DNA of 6,351 bases from Alphaproteobacteria bacterium (GCA_016869415.1 VGEI01000219.1:1-6351); one strand, 5' to 3'. Shown: positions 1-6,087, counted from the first letter of the stretch. The notes: a model not told the origin generated them from the letters alone. Translations and numbers: made by a program.

Positions 1-626
1 CCGGCATCTGGGCCAAGCTCGACCACGTGAATCTCACTGGCCACCACAAGCACAATTACCGGGCCGGCAAGGGCATCGTCGGTGACTGGCAGCGCAGCCT
101 GACCAACCATCACCTCGAGATCGTCCGCAAGAAGGGCCTCGAGCCGGTGATGAAGGAGTTCGGCTATGGGCCGATCCAGTATCTGGATGAGTCGCAGTAC
201 ACCGACTACCAGAAGGAGATCGACGACTGCATCCGCCACGGCGAGGTGCGCGACCGCACCAGCGACCGGGATCTCTTCGGCTTCGCCTTCAACAAGAGCA
301 ACATCAACGCGGACAAGTTCCAGTTCCGCCGCTTCCCCTGGAAGACCCATACGCAGCTCGAGCGCTCCTGCTTCGGTGACCTCGCCATGGAGCAGGAGAT
401 CTGGGAGGTTGCCGAGGACACGGCGGGCCGGGTCAATGCCGTGCTCGACGAGATCGTGCGCAGCGACTTCCACATCGCCCGCACAGCCAACGCCGCGATC
501 GACCGGCTGGAGAAGAAGTTCTCGGGAAGCTTCGACGCGGCCGGCAACAGCAACTTCACCCAGTCGCTGAACTACGCACGAGAACTCACGCGGCACTACT
601 TCATGCCGGTGCCCGTCCATTCATGA
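1..626 (+). CDS. Sulfotransferase family protein, 3' part (5' end outside window)
   Basis: The frame is open from the left edge (first full codon at base 3) to TGA at 624-626, giving 207 visible residues, so the start lies outside the window. Residues 20-29 (RAGKGIVGDW) match the C-terminal RxGxxGDW-type element of PAPS-dependent sulfotransferases, which in that family contacts the 3'-phosphate of PAPS. The following helix-like stretch ending KEFGYGP (about 51-57) also fits. The PKSGT-type loop and the catalytic histidine would lie upstream and cannot be checked. About 150 residues follow the element; they are rich in charged and aromatic residues, have no motif I recognise, and end in HYFMPVPVHS. 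This is longer than the tail of a usual single-domain enzyme. A second sulfotransferase gene starts 31 bases downstream, then the PAPS synthesis genes. The acceptor is unknown; a surface glycan is an inference from context. A GTG at base 27 is internal. Confidence 0.72.
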   Translation, partial: GIWAKLDHVNLTGHHKHNYRAGKGIVGDWQRSLTNHHLEIVRKKGLEPVMKEFGYGPIQYLDESQYTDYQKEIDDCIRHGEVRDRTSDRDLFGFAFNKSNINADKFQFRRFPWKTHTQLERSCFGDLAMEQEIWEVAEDTAGRVNAVLDEIVRSDFHIARTANAAIDRLEKKFSGSFDAAGNSNFTQSLNYARELTRHYFMPVPVHS

Positions 627-642
627 CCATGAGCTTTCCTTC

Positions 643-647
643 GGGGA
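643..647 (+). promoter_or_regulatory. Probable ribosome binding site of the second sulfotransferase gene
   Basis: GGGGA lies 10 bases before the ATG at 658, within the 31-base gap after the first sulfotransferase gene. It supports the ATG at 658. The nearby ATG at 651 is in a different frame. Confidence 0.4.
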
Positions 648-657
648 TTGATGTCTG

Positions 658-1953
658 ATGCGCAGCCTTGAATTCGTTCCGCCCGCGGAAAACGCCTTCG
701 TCGACGCCATCGCCAAGGCGCTGGGGGCCGGCAGGCGCGTCCAGATGCAGGAGAATGGACCGCTGGCCGGCCAGGTCGCGCGCCGGCTGCGGGCGCAGAT
801 TCCCGACATCGTCATCGAGACCTCGGCGACCGCTGCCGCGCCGGTCGTGGCGCTGTGCGAAACCGACGGTGAGAAGCTGACGGCGGCACTGATGGAGCAG
901 ATGGACCGGCCTTCGGTCCATATCGTCGCGCCGGTCACCGACTGGATCTGGAACCGGCGCTCGCTGTTCCTCGTCTCGATCCCGAAATCCGGCACCCATC
1001 TGCTGATGGAGCTCGCCGCCGCCTTCGGCTACCGGAGCGGCGAGGAATGCCCGCCGGAGGCTGCAGCCGGGGCCTGGCACTATCTCGAATTCACCAACTC
1101 GCACACTGCCGCACCCGATTTCTTCATCGACACGGTACGCCGCGCGCCGCACGGCAACCGCGCCCATTCCTTCCCGCGCACGCCGTCGCTGTTCATCTAC
1201 CGCAACCCGCTCGACATCGTGGCCTCCGAGGCCAACTACTACCAGGAAGACGGCGCTACGGTGTTCGCCGGCTATCTCGACGGGTTGAGCTACGAGGAGC
1301 GCCTGCTGCGGCTGATCGACGATCCCTGGCTGATGGGCTCGATCCGCGACCGGGTCGGCAAGTTCGCCGCCTGGCTCGAGTTCGGCAGCGTCACCCCGGT
1401 TTCCTTCGAGGAGCTGGTCGGCCCGCAAGGTGGCGGCGACGCCGCGGTGCAGGCCGACCTGATCTGGTCGCTGATGCTGCGCCTGCACGTGCCGGGCAAG
1501 CCGTCCGATATCGCCGCCAAAGTGTTCAATCCCAACAGTCCGACCTTCCGCTTCGGCAAGATCGGCGGCCATGAGAAACGCTTCAACGATGCGGCATGGA
1601 CGAAATTTCGCGCCCTGCCGCAGGACTTCATGGAGATCTACGGTTTTGCGGAGCGTCCAGCCTCCGGTCCCTGGCTGCCGAGCCGGGCGGCGGAATTCCG
1701 CCGCCGTGCGCCGCGCTACAGCAAGGTCGACATGGGTGCGACGCCATTCCTGGTGCGCCAGAACTACCTCGGCCACAACATCCTCCGCTATCGCGGCCGC
1801 TTCTGGGCCATGCCGCACGGCTTCCCCTTCGGCGACCTGATGAAGGCGCCGCCCGAAGCCTTCAAGATGATGCTCTCGGCGGAGGATCCGGCGACGCTCG
1901 AATTCCTCGTGCAGAGCAAGCTGATCCTCAATTACAACCGCAACACGGCGTGA
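658..1953 (+). CDS. PAPS-dependent sulfotransferase-like protein with extra N- and C-terminal regions
   Basis: The protein has 431 residues. The sulfotransferase core elements appear in order. IPKSGTHLL at 108-116 is the 5'-phosphosulfate loop. RAHSFP at 168-173 aligns with the KTHLP element, making His170 the likely catalytic base. YRNPLDIVAS at 181-190 is the 3'-phosphate binding strand, with Arg182 and Ser190. FRFGKIGGHEKRF at 297-309 is a variant of the C-terminal RxGxxG element. The product should move sulfate from PAPS to an alcohol or amine group, presumably in the cytoplasm, since no signal peptide or membrane span is seen. About 100 residues precede the core and about 120 follow it, against roughly 250-300 for simple bacterial enzymes. 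The tail has several aromatic and glycine residues (LGHNILRYRGRFWAMPHG, 371-388) and no motif I recognise. The gene sits between another sulfotransferase gene and cysD, so a local PAPS supply is likely. The acceptor is unknown. Confidence 0.82.
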   Translation: MRSLEFVPPAENAFVDAIAKALGAGRRVQMQENGPLAGQVARRLRAQIPDIVIETSATAAAPVVALCETDGEKLTAALMEQMDRPSVHIVAPVTDWIWNRRSLFLVSIPKSGTHLLMELAAAFGYRSGEECPPEAAAGAWHYLEFTNSHTAAPDFFIDTVRRAPHGNRAHSFPRTPSLFIYRNPLDIVASEANYYQEDGATVFAGYLDGLSYEERLLRLIDDPWLMGSIRDRVGKFAAWLEFGSVTPVSFEELVGPQGGGDAAVQADLIWSLMLRLHVPGKPSDIAAKVFNPNSPTFRFGKIGGHEKRFNDAAWTKFRALPQDFMEIYGFAERPASGPWLPSRAAEFRRRAPRYSKVDMGATPFLVRQNYLGHNILRYRGRFWAMPHGFPFGDLMKAPPEAFKMMLSAEDPATLEFLVQSKLILNYNRNTA

Positions 1954-1978
1954 TCGGCGCCGCTCGAACGGACCCCAC

Positions 1979-2905
1979 GTGTCGGCCCAAGCAGTCGTAG
2001 CAAACGCCGTGCGGCTGGAGCATCTGCGCCAGCTCGAAGTGGAAAGCATCCACATCTTTCGCGAGGTCGCGGCCGAGTTCCGTCGGCTGGTGATGCTCTA
2101 TTCGATCGGCAAGGATAGCTCGGTCATGCTGCGCCTGGCGCAGAAGGCCTTTTTCCCCGGCCGCCTGCCCTTCCCGCTCCTGCACATCGACACCACGTGG
2201 AAGTTCCGCGAGATGATCGAGTTCCGCGACCGGCGGGCGCGCGAGGACGGGTTCGAGCTGCTGGTCCACACCAATCCCGACGGGCTGGCACAGGGCATCA
2301 ACCCCTTCGACCACGGCTCCTCCTACACCGACGTGATGAAGACTCAGGCCCTCAAGCAGGCGCTCGACAAGCACGGTTTCGATGCCGCCTTTGGCGAAGC
2401 GCGGCGTGACGAGGAAAAGTCGCGCGCCAAGGAACGTGTCTTCTCCTTCCGCACGCGCACCCACCAATGGGACCCGCGCCGCCAGCGGCCCGAGCTCTGG
2501 AGCCTCTACAACACCCGCGTGAACGCCGGGGAAAGCATCCGCGTCTTCCCGCTCTCCAACTGGACCGAGCTCGACGTCTGGCTCTACATCTACCTTGAGA
2601 ACATCCCCGTCGTGCCTCTCTACTTCGCCAGGGAGCGGCCCACGGTCGAGCGCGACGGCGCCCTGTTCATGCTCGACGACGGCCGCTTCCGGCTGAAGCA
2701 AGGCGAGCGCGCCCGGCAGCGGAAGATCCGCTTCCGCACGCTGGGCTGCTATCCGCTGACGGCGGGCATCCTCTCCGACGCCGAGACGCTGCCGGAGATC
2801 GTTTGCGAGACCATGGCGAGCAGCAGCTCCGAGCGCCAGGGCCGGGTCATCGACCACGACCAGGCGGCGTCGATGGAGCGAAAGAAGCAGGAAGGCTATT
2901 TCTGA
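1979..2905 (+). CDS. cysD: Sulfate adenylyltransferase subunit 2 (CysD/NodP)
   Basis: The 308-residue product is close to the family's usual length of about 300. CysD is the catalytic subunit of ATP sulfurylase. With the GTPase CysN it joins sulfate and ATP to give APS and pyrophosphate in the cytoplasm. The PP-loop is YSIGKDSSVM at 41-50. The family block ARRDEEKSRAKERVFSFR is at 141-158, and TLGCYPLTAG at 254-263 and RKKQEGYF at the C-terminus are also typical. The residue before ARRDEE is Glu140, where I recall glycine as common; this looks minor. The start is GTG at 1979, 25 bases after the sulfotransferase stop, with no strong Shine-Dalgarno sequence, so translational coupling is possible. 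The N-terminus then reaches LEHLRQLEVESIHIFREV, as expected. The stop overlaps the cysNC start by one base (TGATG). Without cysH nearby, a NodP-like role in supplying sulfation is as likely as general assimilation. Confidence 0.95.
   Translation: MSAQAVVANAVRLEHLRQLEVESIHIFREVAAEFRRLVMLYSIGKDSSVMLRLAQKAFFPGRLPFPLLHIDTTWKFREMIEFRDRRAREDGFELLVHTNPDGLAQGINPFDHGSSYTDVMKTQALKQALDKHGFDAAFGEARRDEEKSRAKERVFSFRTRTHQWDPRRQRPELWSLYNTRVNAGESIRVFPLSNWTELDVWLYIYLENIPVVPLYFARERPTVERDGALFMLDDGRFRLKQGERARQRKIRFRTLGCYPLTAGILSDAETLPEIVCETMASSSSERQGRVIDHDQAASMERKKQEGYF
2889..2895 (+). promoter_or_regulatory. Ribosome binding site of cysNC
   Basis: AGGAAGG lies inside the last codons of cysD, 9 bases before the ATG at 2905. 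It settles the start of cysNC at 2905, although the frame stays open further upstream. Confidence 0.65.
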
Positions 2906-4806
2906 TGCGCGCCGCCGAGCAGACCGCGCGCCGGACGCTGCACGAGTTCCTGGCACACCAGGCGGAGAAACCGTCGCTGCGCTTCGTCACCTGCGGCAGC
3001 GTCGACGACGGCAAGAGCACACTGATGGGCCGCCTGCTGTACGAGGCCGGCGCGCTGCTCGAGGATCAGGCCCGGGCGGTCGAGCGCGACAGCCGCCGCT
3101 ACGGTACGGCAGGCGACAATGTCGACTACGCCCTGCTCTTCGACGGGCTCGATGCCGAGCGTCAGCAGGGCATCACCATCGACGTCGCCTACCGTTATTT
3201 CTCCACCGACAGGCGCCGCTTCACCGTCATCGACACGCCGGGCCACGAGCAGTTCACCCGCAACATGGTGACCGGCGCCTCCAACGCCGATGCGGCTGTC
3301 GTGCTGGTCGATGCGCGCAAGGGCATCCTGCCGCAGACGCGGCGGCATGCGCATATCGTCTCCCTGCTAGGCGTCCGCCATGTCGTGCTGGCGGTCAACA
3401 AGATGGACCAGGTCGAATACGACCAGCAGCGTTTCGAGGCGATCGTGGCCGAGTTCCGCCCCTTCGCCGCCAAGATCGGCCTCGACGCCTTCACCGCCAT
3501 TCCACTTTCGGCCCTGCGCGGCGAGAACGTCGTGCGCCGCTCGCCGGCAATGCCCTGGTACCGGGGCCCGGCGTTGCTCGAATGGCTCGAGGCGGTGCCG
3601 GACACGCGCGCCGACGATGAAGCCTTCCGCATGTGGGTACAGTGGGTGTCACGTCCAAACCAGGATTTCCGCGGACTTGCCGGCACGATCGCTCACGGCA
3701 CGGTCCGTCCCGGCGACCGGGTGCGTATCCTGCCTTCGGGCAAGACCAGTGCTGTGGCGCGCATCGTCACTCTGGAGGGCGACGTCGAATCTGCCACGGC
3801 CGGCGACGCTATCACGCTCACGCTGCGTGACGACATCGACGCCAGCCGTGGCGAGGCGGTTGTTGCGGACCAAGACCCGCCCGAGCAGGCCGACCAGTTC
3901 CACGTTTCGCTGGTATGGATGAGCGAGGAGCCGCTGCTGCCCGGACGCGGCTATCTGGTGAAGATCGGCAGCCGCACTGTGGTGGGCCAGGTCACCGACA
4001 TCCGCCACCGCGTCGACGTCAACGACCTGTCGCACCTCGCCGCCAAACGGCTGGAGCTCAACGAGATCGGTGTGGTCAATCTGAGCCTAGACCGCCCCGT
4101 GCCGTTCGAGGCCTACGCCAAGTCCAAGATCTTCGGTGGTTTCATCCTCATCGACCGGCTGAGCAACGCCACCGTCGGCTGCGGTATGATCGACTACGCC
4201 CTGCGCCGCTCGGCTAATATCCAATGGCAGCATATCGAGGTCGACCGCCAGGCCCGCGCCTCGCTGATGCACCAGAAATCCTGCGTCCTCTGGTTCACCG
4301 GCCTGTCCGGCTCGGGTAAGTCAACCCTCGCCAATCTGATCGAGAAACGGCTGCACGCCGCCGGAAACCACACCTATCTGGTGGACGGCGACAACGTGCG
4401 CCACGGCCTGAACAAGGATCTCGGCTTCACGCCCGAGGACCGCGTCGAGAACGTCCGCCGGGTCGGTGAACTCGCCCGCTTGATGGCCGACGCCGGTCTA
4501 ATCGTCCTGGTGTCGCTGATCTCGCCCTTCCGCAACGAGCGCCAGACGGTGCGCGAGCGGCTGGACACCGGGGAGTTCATCGAGGTCTTCGTCGACACGC
4601 CCTTGGCGGAATGCGAGCGCCGCGACCCCAAGGGTCTCTACCGCAAGGCACGCGCCGGCAAGCTGGCCAATTTCACCGGCATCGACTCGCCCTATGAGGC
4701 GCCGCTCGATCCCGAGCTCGTACTCAGGACGATGGACGCGCCGCCGGAGAAGCTGGTCGACCGCGTGCTGGAGGAACTGCGCCGGCGGCAGATCATCGCC
4801 AGCTAA
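2905..4806 (+). CDS. cysNC: Bifunctional sulfate adenylyltransferase subunit 1 / adenylylsulfate kinase (CysN-CysC fusion, NodQ-like)
   Basis: This 633-residue fusion makes PAPS together with CysD. Residues 1 to about 445 are CysN, an EF-Tu-like GTPase that drives APS formation. Its G motifs are complete: GSVDDGKS (31-38), GITID (89-93) with Thr91, DTPGHEQF (110-117), NKMD (165-168) and SAL (202-204). Residues from about 457 to 633 are CysC, which phosphorylates APS at the 3' position. It has Walker A GLSGSGKST (466-474), DGDNVRHGL (494-502), ISPFR (539-543) with Ser540 at the position that is phosphorylated in E. coli CysC, and FTGIDSPYEAP (590-600). Both halves look active. The length matches NodQ/CysNC proteins. 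The start is ATG at 2905, overlapping the cysD stop by one base and preceded by AGGAAGG, so the pair should be translationally coupled at balanced levels. The stop at 4804-4806 is only 6 bases from the end of the convergent fdhD gene. No cysH, cysI or cysJ follows. Confidence 0.95.
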   Translation: MRAAEQTARRTLHEFLAHQAEKPSLRFVTCGSVDDGKSTLMGRLLYEAGALLEDQARAVERDSRRYGTAGDNVDYALLFDGLDAERQQGITIDVAYRYFSTDRRRFTVIDTPGHEQFTRNMVTGASNADAAVVLVDARKGILPQTRRHAHIVSLLGVRHVVLAVNKMDQVEYDQQRFEAIVAEFRPFAAKIGLDAFTAIPLSALRGENVVRRSPAMPWYRGPALLEWLEAVPDTRADDEAFRMWVQWVSRPNQDFRGLAGTIAHGTVRPGDRVRILPSGKTSAVARIVTLEGDVESATAGDAITLTLRDDIDASRGEAVVADQDPPEQADQFHVSLVWMSEEPLLPGRGYLVKIGSRTVVGQVTDIRHRVDVNDLSHLAAKRLELNEIGVVNLSLDRPVPFEAYAKSKIFGGFILIDRLSNATVGCGMIDYALRRSANIQWQHIEVDRQARASLMHQKSCVLWFTGLSGSGKSTLANLIEKRLHAAGNHTYLVDGDNVRHGLNKDLGFTPEDRVENVRRVGELARLMADAGLIVLVSLISPFRNERQTVRERLDTGEFIEVFVDTPLAECERRDPKGLYRKARAGKLANFTGIDSPYEAPLDPELVLRTMDAPPEKLVDRVLEELRRRQIIAS

Positions 4807-4812
4807 ATCCAC

Positions 4813-5682
4813 TCAGTCGCCGTCCACGCTGGCCTTGCGGCCGCGGCCTTCCTCGACCACCGTGCGCGCATCGGCGTCGTAGACGATGCGCTCCGCCCCC
4901 GACAGCACGATGAAGCGGCTGCCCTTGGCCCGGCCGATCAGGGTGAGGTTCGCCTTGCGTGCCAGCTCAACGCCCCAGGCGGTGAAGCCCGAACGCGAAA
5001 CCAGGATCGGAATGCGCATCTGCACCGTCTTGATCACCATCTCCGATGTCAGGCGGCCGGTGGTGTAGAAGAGCTTGCCTTCGGGCTTGATGCCTTCGAG
5101 GAACATGTAGCCGGCGATCTTGTCGATAGCGTTGTGCCGACCGACATCCTCCATGTAGACCAGCGGCCGATCCTCCTCGCAGAGCACGCAGCCGTGGATG
5201 GCGCCGGCCTCAAGGTAGAGGCTGGGCGCTGTATTGATCTTCTTGGTCAGCTTGTAGAGCCAGGAAGTCTTGAGCACCGCGTCCTTGGGCAGGGCGATGT
5301 CCTCGAACTTCTCCATCAGATCGCCGAACACGGTGCCCTGGGCGCAGCCCGAGGTCAGGGTCTTCTTCTTGAGCTTCTCCTCGAAATCGGTCTTGCGCCG
5401 GGTGCGCACCACAACCGTGTCGATCTCCATGTCCACGTCGATGCCGGTGATCTGGTCGTCCGGCCGCAGCATGTTCTGGTTGATCAGGTAGCCGACGGCC
5501 AGGTACTCCGGATAGTCGCCGATCGTCATCATGGTGACGATCTCCTGCCCGTTGAGGAATAGGGTGAGCGGCCGCTCGACCACAACCGAGGTCTCGACCT
5601 TCTCGCCTTTCTCGTCTTGGCCGATGACACGTTGCGTCAGCCGCGGGTCGTCGGGCTTGGGAAGGACGGCGAACTCTTTCAT
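4813..5682 (-). CDS. fdhD: FdhD-family sulfurtransferase for formate dehydrogenase
   Basis: The 289-residue product is in the normal size range. FdhD takes sulfur from a cysteine desulfurase and passes it to the Mo- or W-bis-MGD cofactor, which makes formate dehydrogenase active; it works in the cytoplasm. Family signatures are VVERPLTLFLNG (34-45), GDYPEYLAVGYLI (55-67), EDVGRHNAIDK (178-188), TTGRLTSEM (207-215) and ILVSRSGFTAWGVELA (226-241). The mobile loop that holds CxxC in E. coli reads SGCAQG (111-116), so Cys113 is kept but the second position is Gly116. A different pair, Cys165 and Cys168, occurs in HGCVLCEEDR just before the GRHN block. The start is ATG at 5682. Reading upstream to 5862 would add 60 Arg/Ala/Ser/Cys-rich residues unlike the family, overlapping the small membrane frame. 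No clear Shine-Dalgarno sequence precedes 5682. The gene is divergent from a tungstate permease gene, which fits a metal-dependent formate dehydrogenase elsewhere in the genome. Confidence 0.93.
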   Translation of the reverse strand: MKEFAVLPKPDDPRLTQRVIGQDEKGEKVETSVVVERPLTLFLNGQEIVTMMTIGDYPEYLAVGYLINQNMLRPDDQITGIDVDMEIDTVVVRTRRKTDFEEKLKKKTLTSGCAQGTVFGDLMEKFEDIALPKDAVLKTSWLYKLTKKINTAPSLYLEAGAIHGCVLCEEDRPLVYMEDVGRHNAIDKIAGYMFLEGIKPEGKLFYTTGRLTSEMVIKTVQMRIPILVSRSGFTAWGVELARKANLTLIGRAKGSRFIVLSGAERIVYDADARTVVEEGRGRKASVDGD

Positions 5683-5696
5683 GTGTCGACTATGGC

Positions 5697-5713
5697 GCCG
5701 CCGACCCGGCGGC
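5697..5713. repeat. Perfect 7-bp inverted repeat in the fdhD leader
   Basis: GCCGCCG (5697-5703) and CGGCGGC (5707-5713) are separated by 3 bases. As RNA on the minus strand this would fold into a GC-rich hairpin ending about 14 bases before the fdhD ATG. It has no T-run, so it is not a standard terminator. It could affect fdhD translation or be chance in GC-rich DNA. Confidence 0.45.
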
Positions 5714-5723
5714 ACAAGCAAGG

Positions 5724-5758
5724 CCGGCACCCGCATTCGCGGGCATGCCCCCTGCCGG
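5724..5758. repeat. Nested inverted repeats between the small membrane frame and fdhD
   Basis: The outer arms are CCGGCA (5724-5729) and TGCCGG (5753-5758). Inside them CCCGC (5730-5734) and GCGGG (5739-5743) enclose ATTC. On one side the arms abut directly (5729/5730); on the other a 9-base strand, containing GCATGC, stays unpaired as a bulge. Together with the hairpin at 5697-5713 this fills most of the 91-base gap upstream of fdhD. It might be a structured mRNA leader or a processing site. I recognise no known riboswitch class in it. Confidence 0.4.
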
Positions 5759-5773
5759 AAAAGCGGGCGACGT

Positions 5774-5881
5774 CTAGCGGCGGCGTGGCAACTTGATCGG
5801 GCGCTCGCCGTAGAGAGCAAGCAGCAGGAGGTAGATCGCCAAAGCCACGGCCACCGCAGCAAGAATCGGGTAGTACCACAT
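5774..5881 (-). CDS. Small single-span membrane protein, 35 aa, function unknown
   Basis: A 35-codon frame runs from ATG at 5881 to TAG at 5774-5776. It begins MWYYPILAAVAVALA and continues IYLLLLALYG, one uninterrupted hydrophobic span of about 22 residues, then ends with the basic tail ERPIKLPRRR. By the positive-inside rule the C-terminus would be cytoplasmic and the N-terminus periplasmic. An in-frame TAG at 5891-5893 makes this ATG the first possible start. About four fifths of third positions are G or C, like the neighbours. It lies 91 bases upstream of fdhD on the same strand and could share its transcript. Against it: no visible Shine-Dalgarno sequence and the short length. The abrupt change from a clean span to a basic tail is hard to get by chance, so I think it is real. 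I do not recognise a family. Confidence 0.6.
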   Translation of the reverse strand: MWYYPILAAVAVALAIYLLLLALYGERPIKLPRRR

Positions 5882-5915
5882 GGGGCGGTTCTAGCTGGTT
5901 TGCTGCTGACAGCCT

Positions 5916-5929
5916 GTGCGGTTACGCAC
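5916..5929. repeat. Small inverted repeat in the divergent intergenic region
   Basis: GTGCG (5916-5920) and CGCAC (5925-5929) flank GTTA. On the plus strand TGTTTT follows at 5931-5936, giving a weak terminator-like look, but no plus-strand gene ends here. It lies about 35 bases upstream of the small membrane frame, so an operator is also possible. Confidence 0.3.
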
Positions 5930-5955
5930 CTGTTTTAGGTCCGAGGTGGCCAAGG

Positions 5956-5969
5956 CGGGCTTAAACCCG
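5956..5969. repeat. Short inverted repeat CGGG-N6-CCCG
   Basis: CGGG (5956-5959) and CCCG (5966-5969) flank CTTAAA, in the middle of the gap between the two divergent transcription units. It has the size and position of a regulator binding site, but 4-bp arms are weak evidence. I find no convincing sigma-70 promoter pair on either strand of this gap. Confidence 0.25.
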
Positions 5970-6014
5970 GAAATCGCTCACCTTTTTCCATATACGGCAC
6001 GCATGCCCAAAATC

Positions 6015-6028
6015 CGGGAGAATGCCGT
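6015..6028 (+). repeat. Direct repeat, copy 1 (CGGGAGAATGCCGT)
   Basis: This 14-base unit recurs at 6074-6087 with 13 of 14 identical positions, 59 bases away start to start. Its TGCCGT end also has an inverted match, ACGGCA, at 5994-5999. This copy lies in the leader of the tungstate permease gene, outside its likely coding region. Confidence 0.55.
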
Positions 6029-6073
6029 GTCTTCCCGAAATGCGCAGTGCTAGATGTTTTTGCACCTTTCTTG

Positions 6074-6087
6074 CGGGAGTATGCCGT
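6074..6087 (+). repeat. Direct repeat, copy 2 (CGGGAGTATGCCGT)
   Basis: The second copy of the 14-base unit ends directly before the TTG start codon at 6088 and contains the GGGAG ribosome binding site. A protein bound here could block translation initiation or transcript elongation, but that is inference. Confidence 0.55.
6075..6079 (+). promoter_or_regulatory. Ribosome binding site of tupB
   Basis: GGGAG stands 8 bases before TTG at 6088 and decides that start. The in-frame ATG at 6040 has no Shine-Dalgarno sequence, and the in-frame ATG at 6022 has GGGAG only one base away, too close to work. Confidence 0.6.

Noticed and set aside
601..2055. 484-codon open frame on the minus strand
   Set aside because: It is antisense to a well-supported sulfotransferase gene, has an Arg/Ala/Val/His-rich low-complexity composition and no family motif; long antisense frames are common in GC-rich DNA.
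2803..2904. Upstream extension of cysNC by 34 codons
   Set aside because: It overlaps cysD in another frame and has no ribosome binding site, while ATG at 2905 has AGGAAGG at good spacing and gives the family's N-terminus.
1928..2956. 342-codon open frame on the minus strand
   Set aside because: It is antisense to cysD, whose motifs are unmistakable; the translated product shows no recognisable domain.
5683..5862. Sixty-codon N-terminal extension of fdhD
   Set aside because: The extra residues are Arg/Ala/Ser/Cys-rich, unlike FdhD N-termini, and overlap the small membrane frame in another reading frame.
5879..5938. Plus-strand stretch reading VLAGLLLTACAVTHLF, like a lipoprotein signal with a lipobox
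   Set aside because: There is no start codon close upstream with a ribosome binding site, and the frame stops six residues after the LTAC cysteine, so there is no mature protein.
5941..6087. Possible molybdenum/tungsten cofactor riboswitch upstream of the permease gene
   Set aside because: I could not find the conserved core of that RNA class; only short repeats are visible. A covariance model search would decide.
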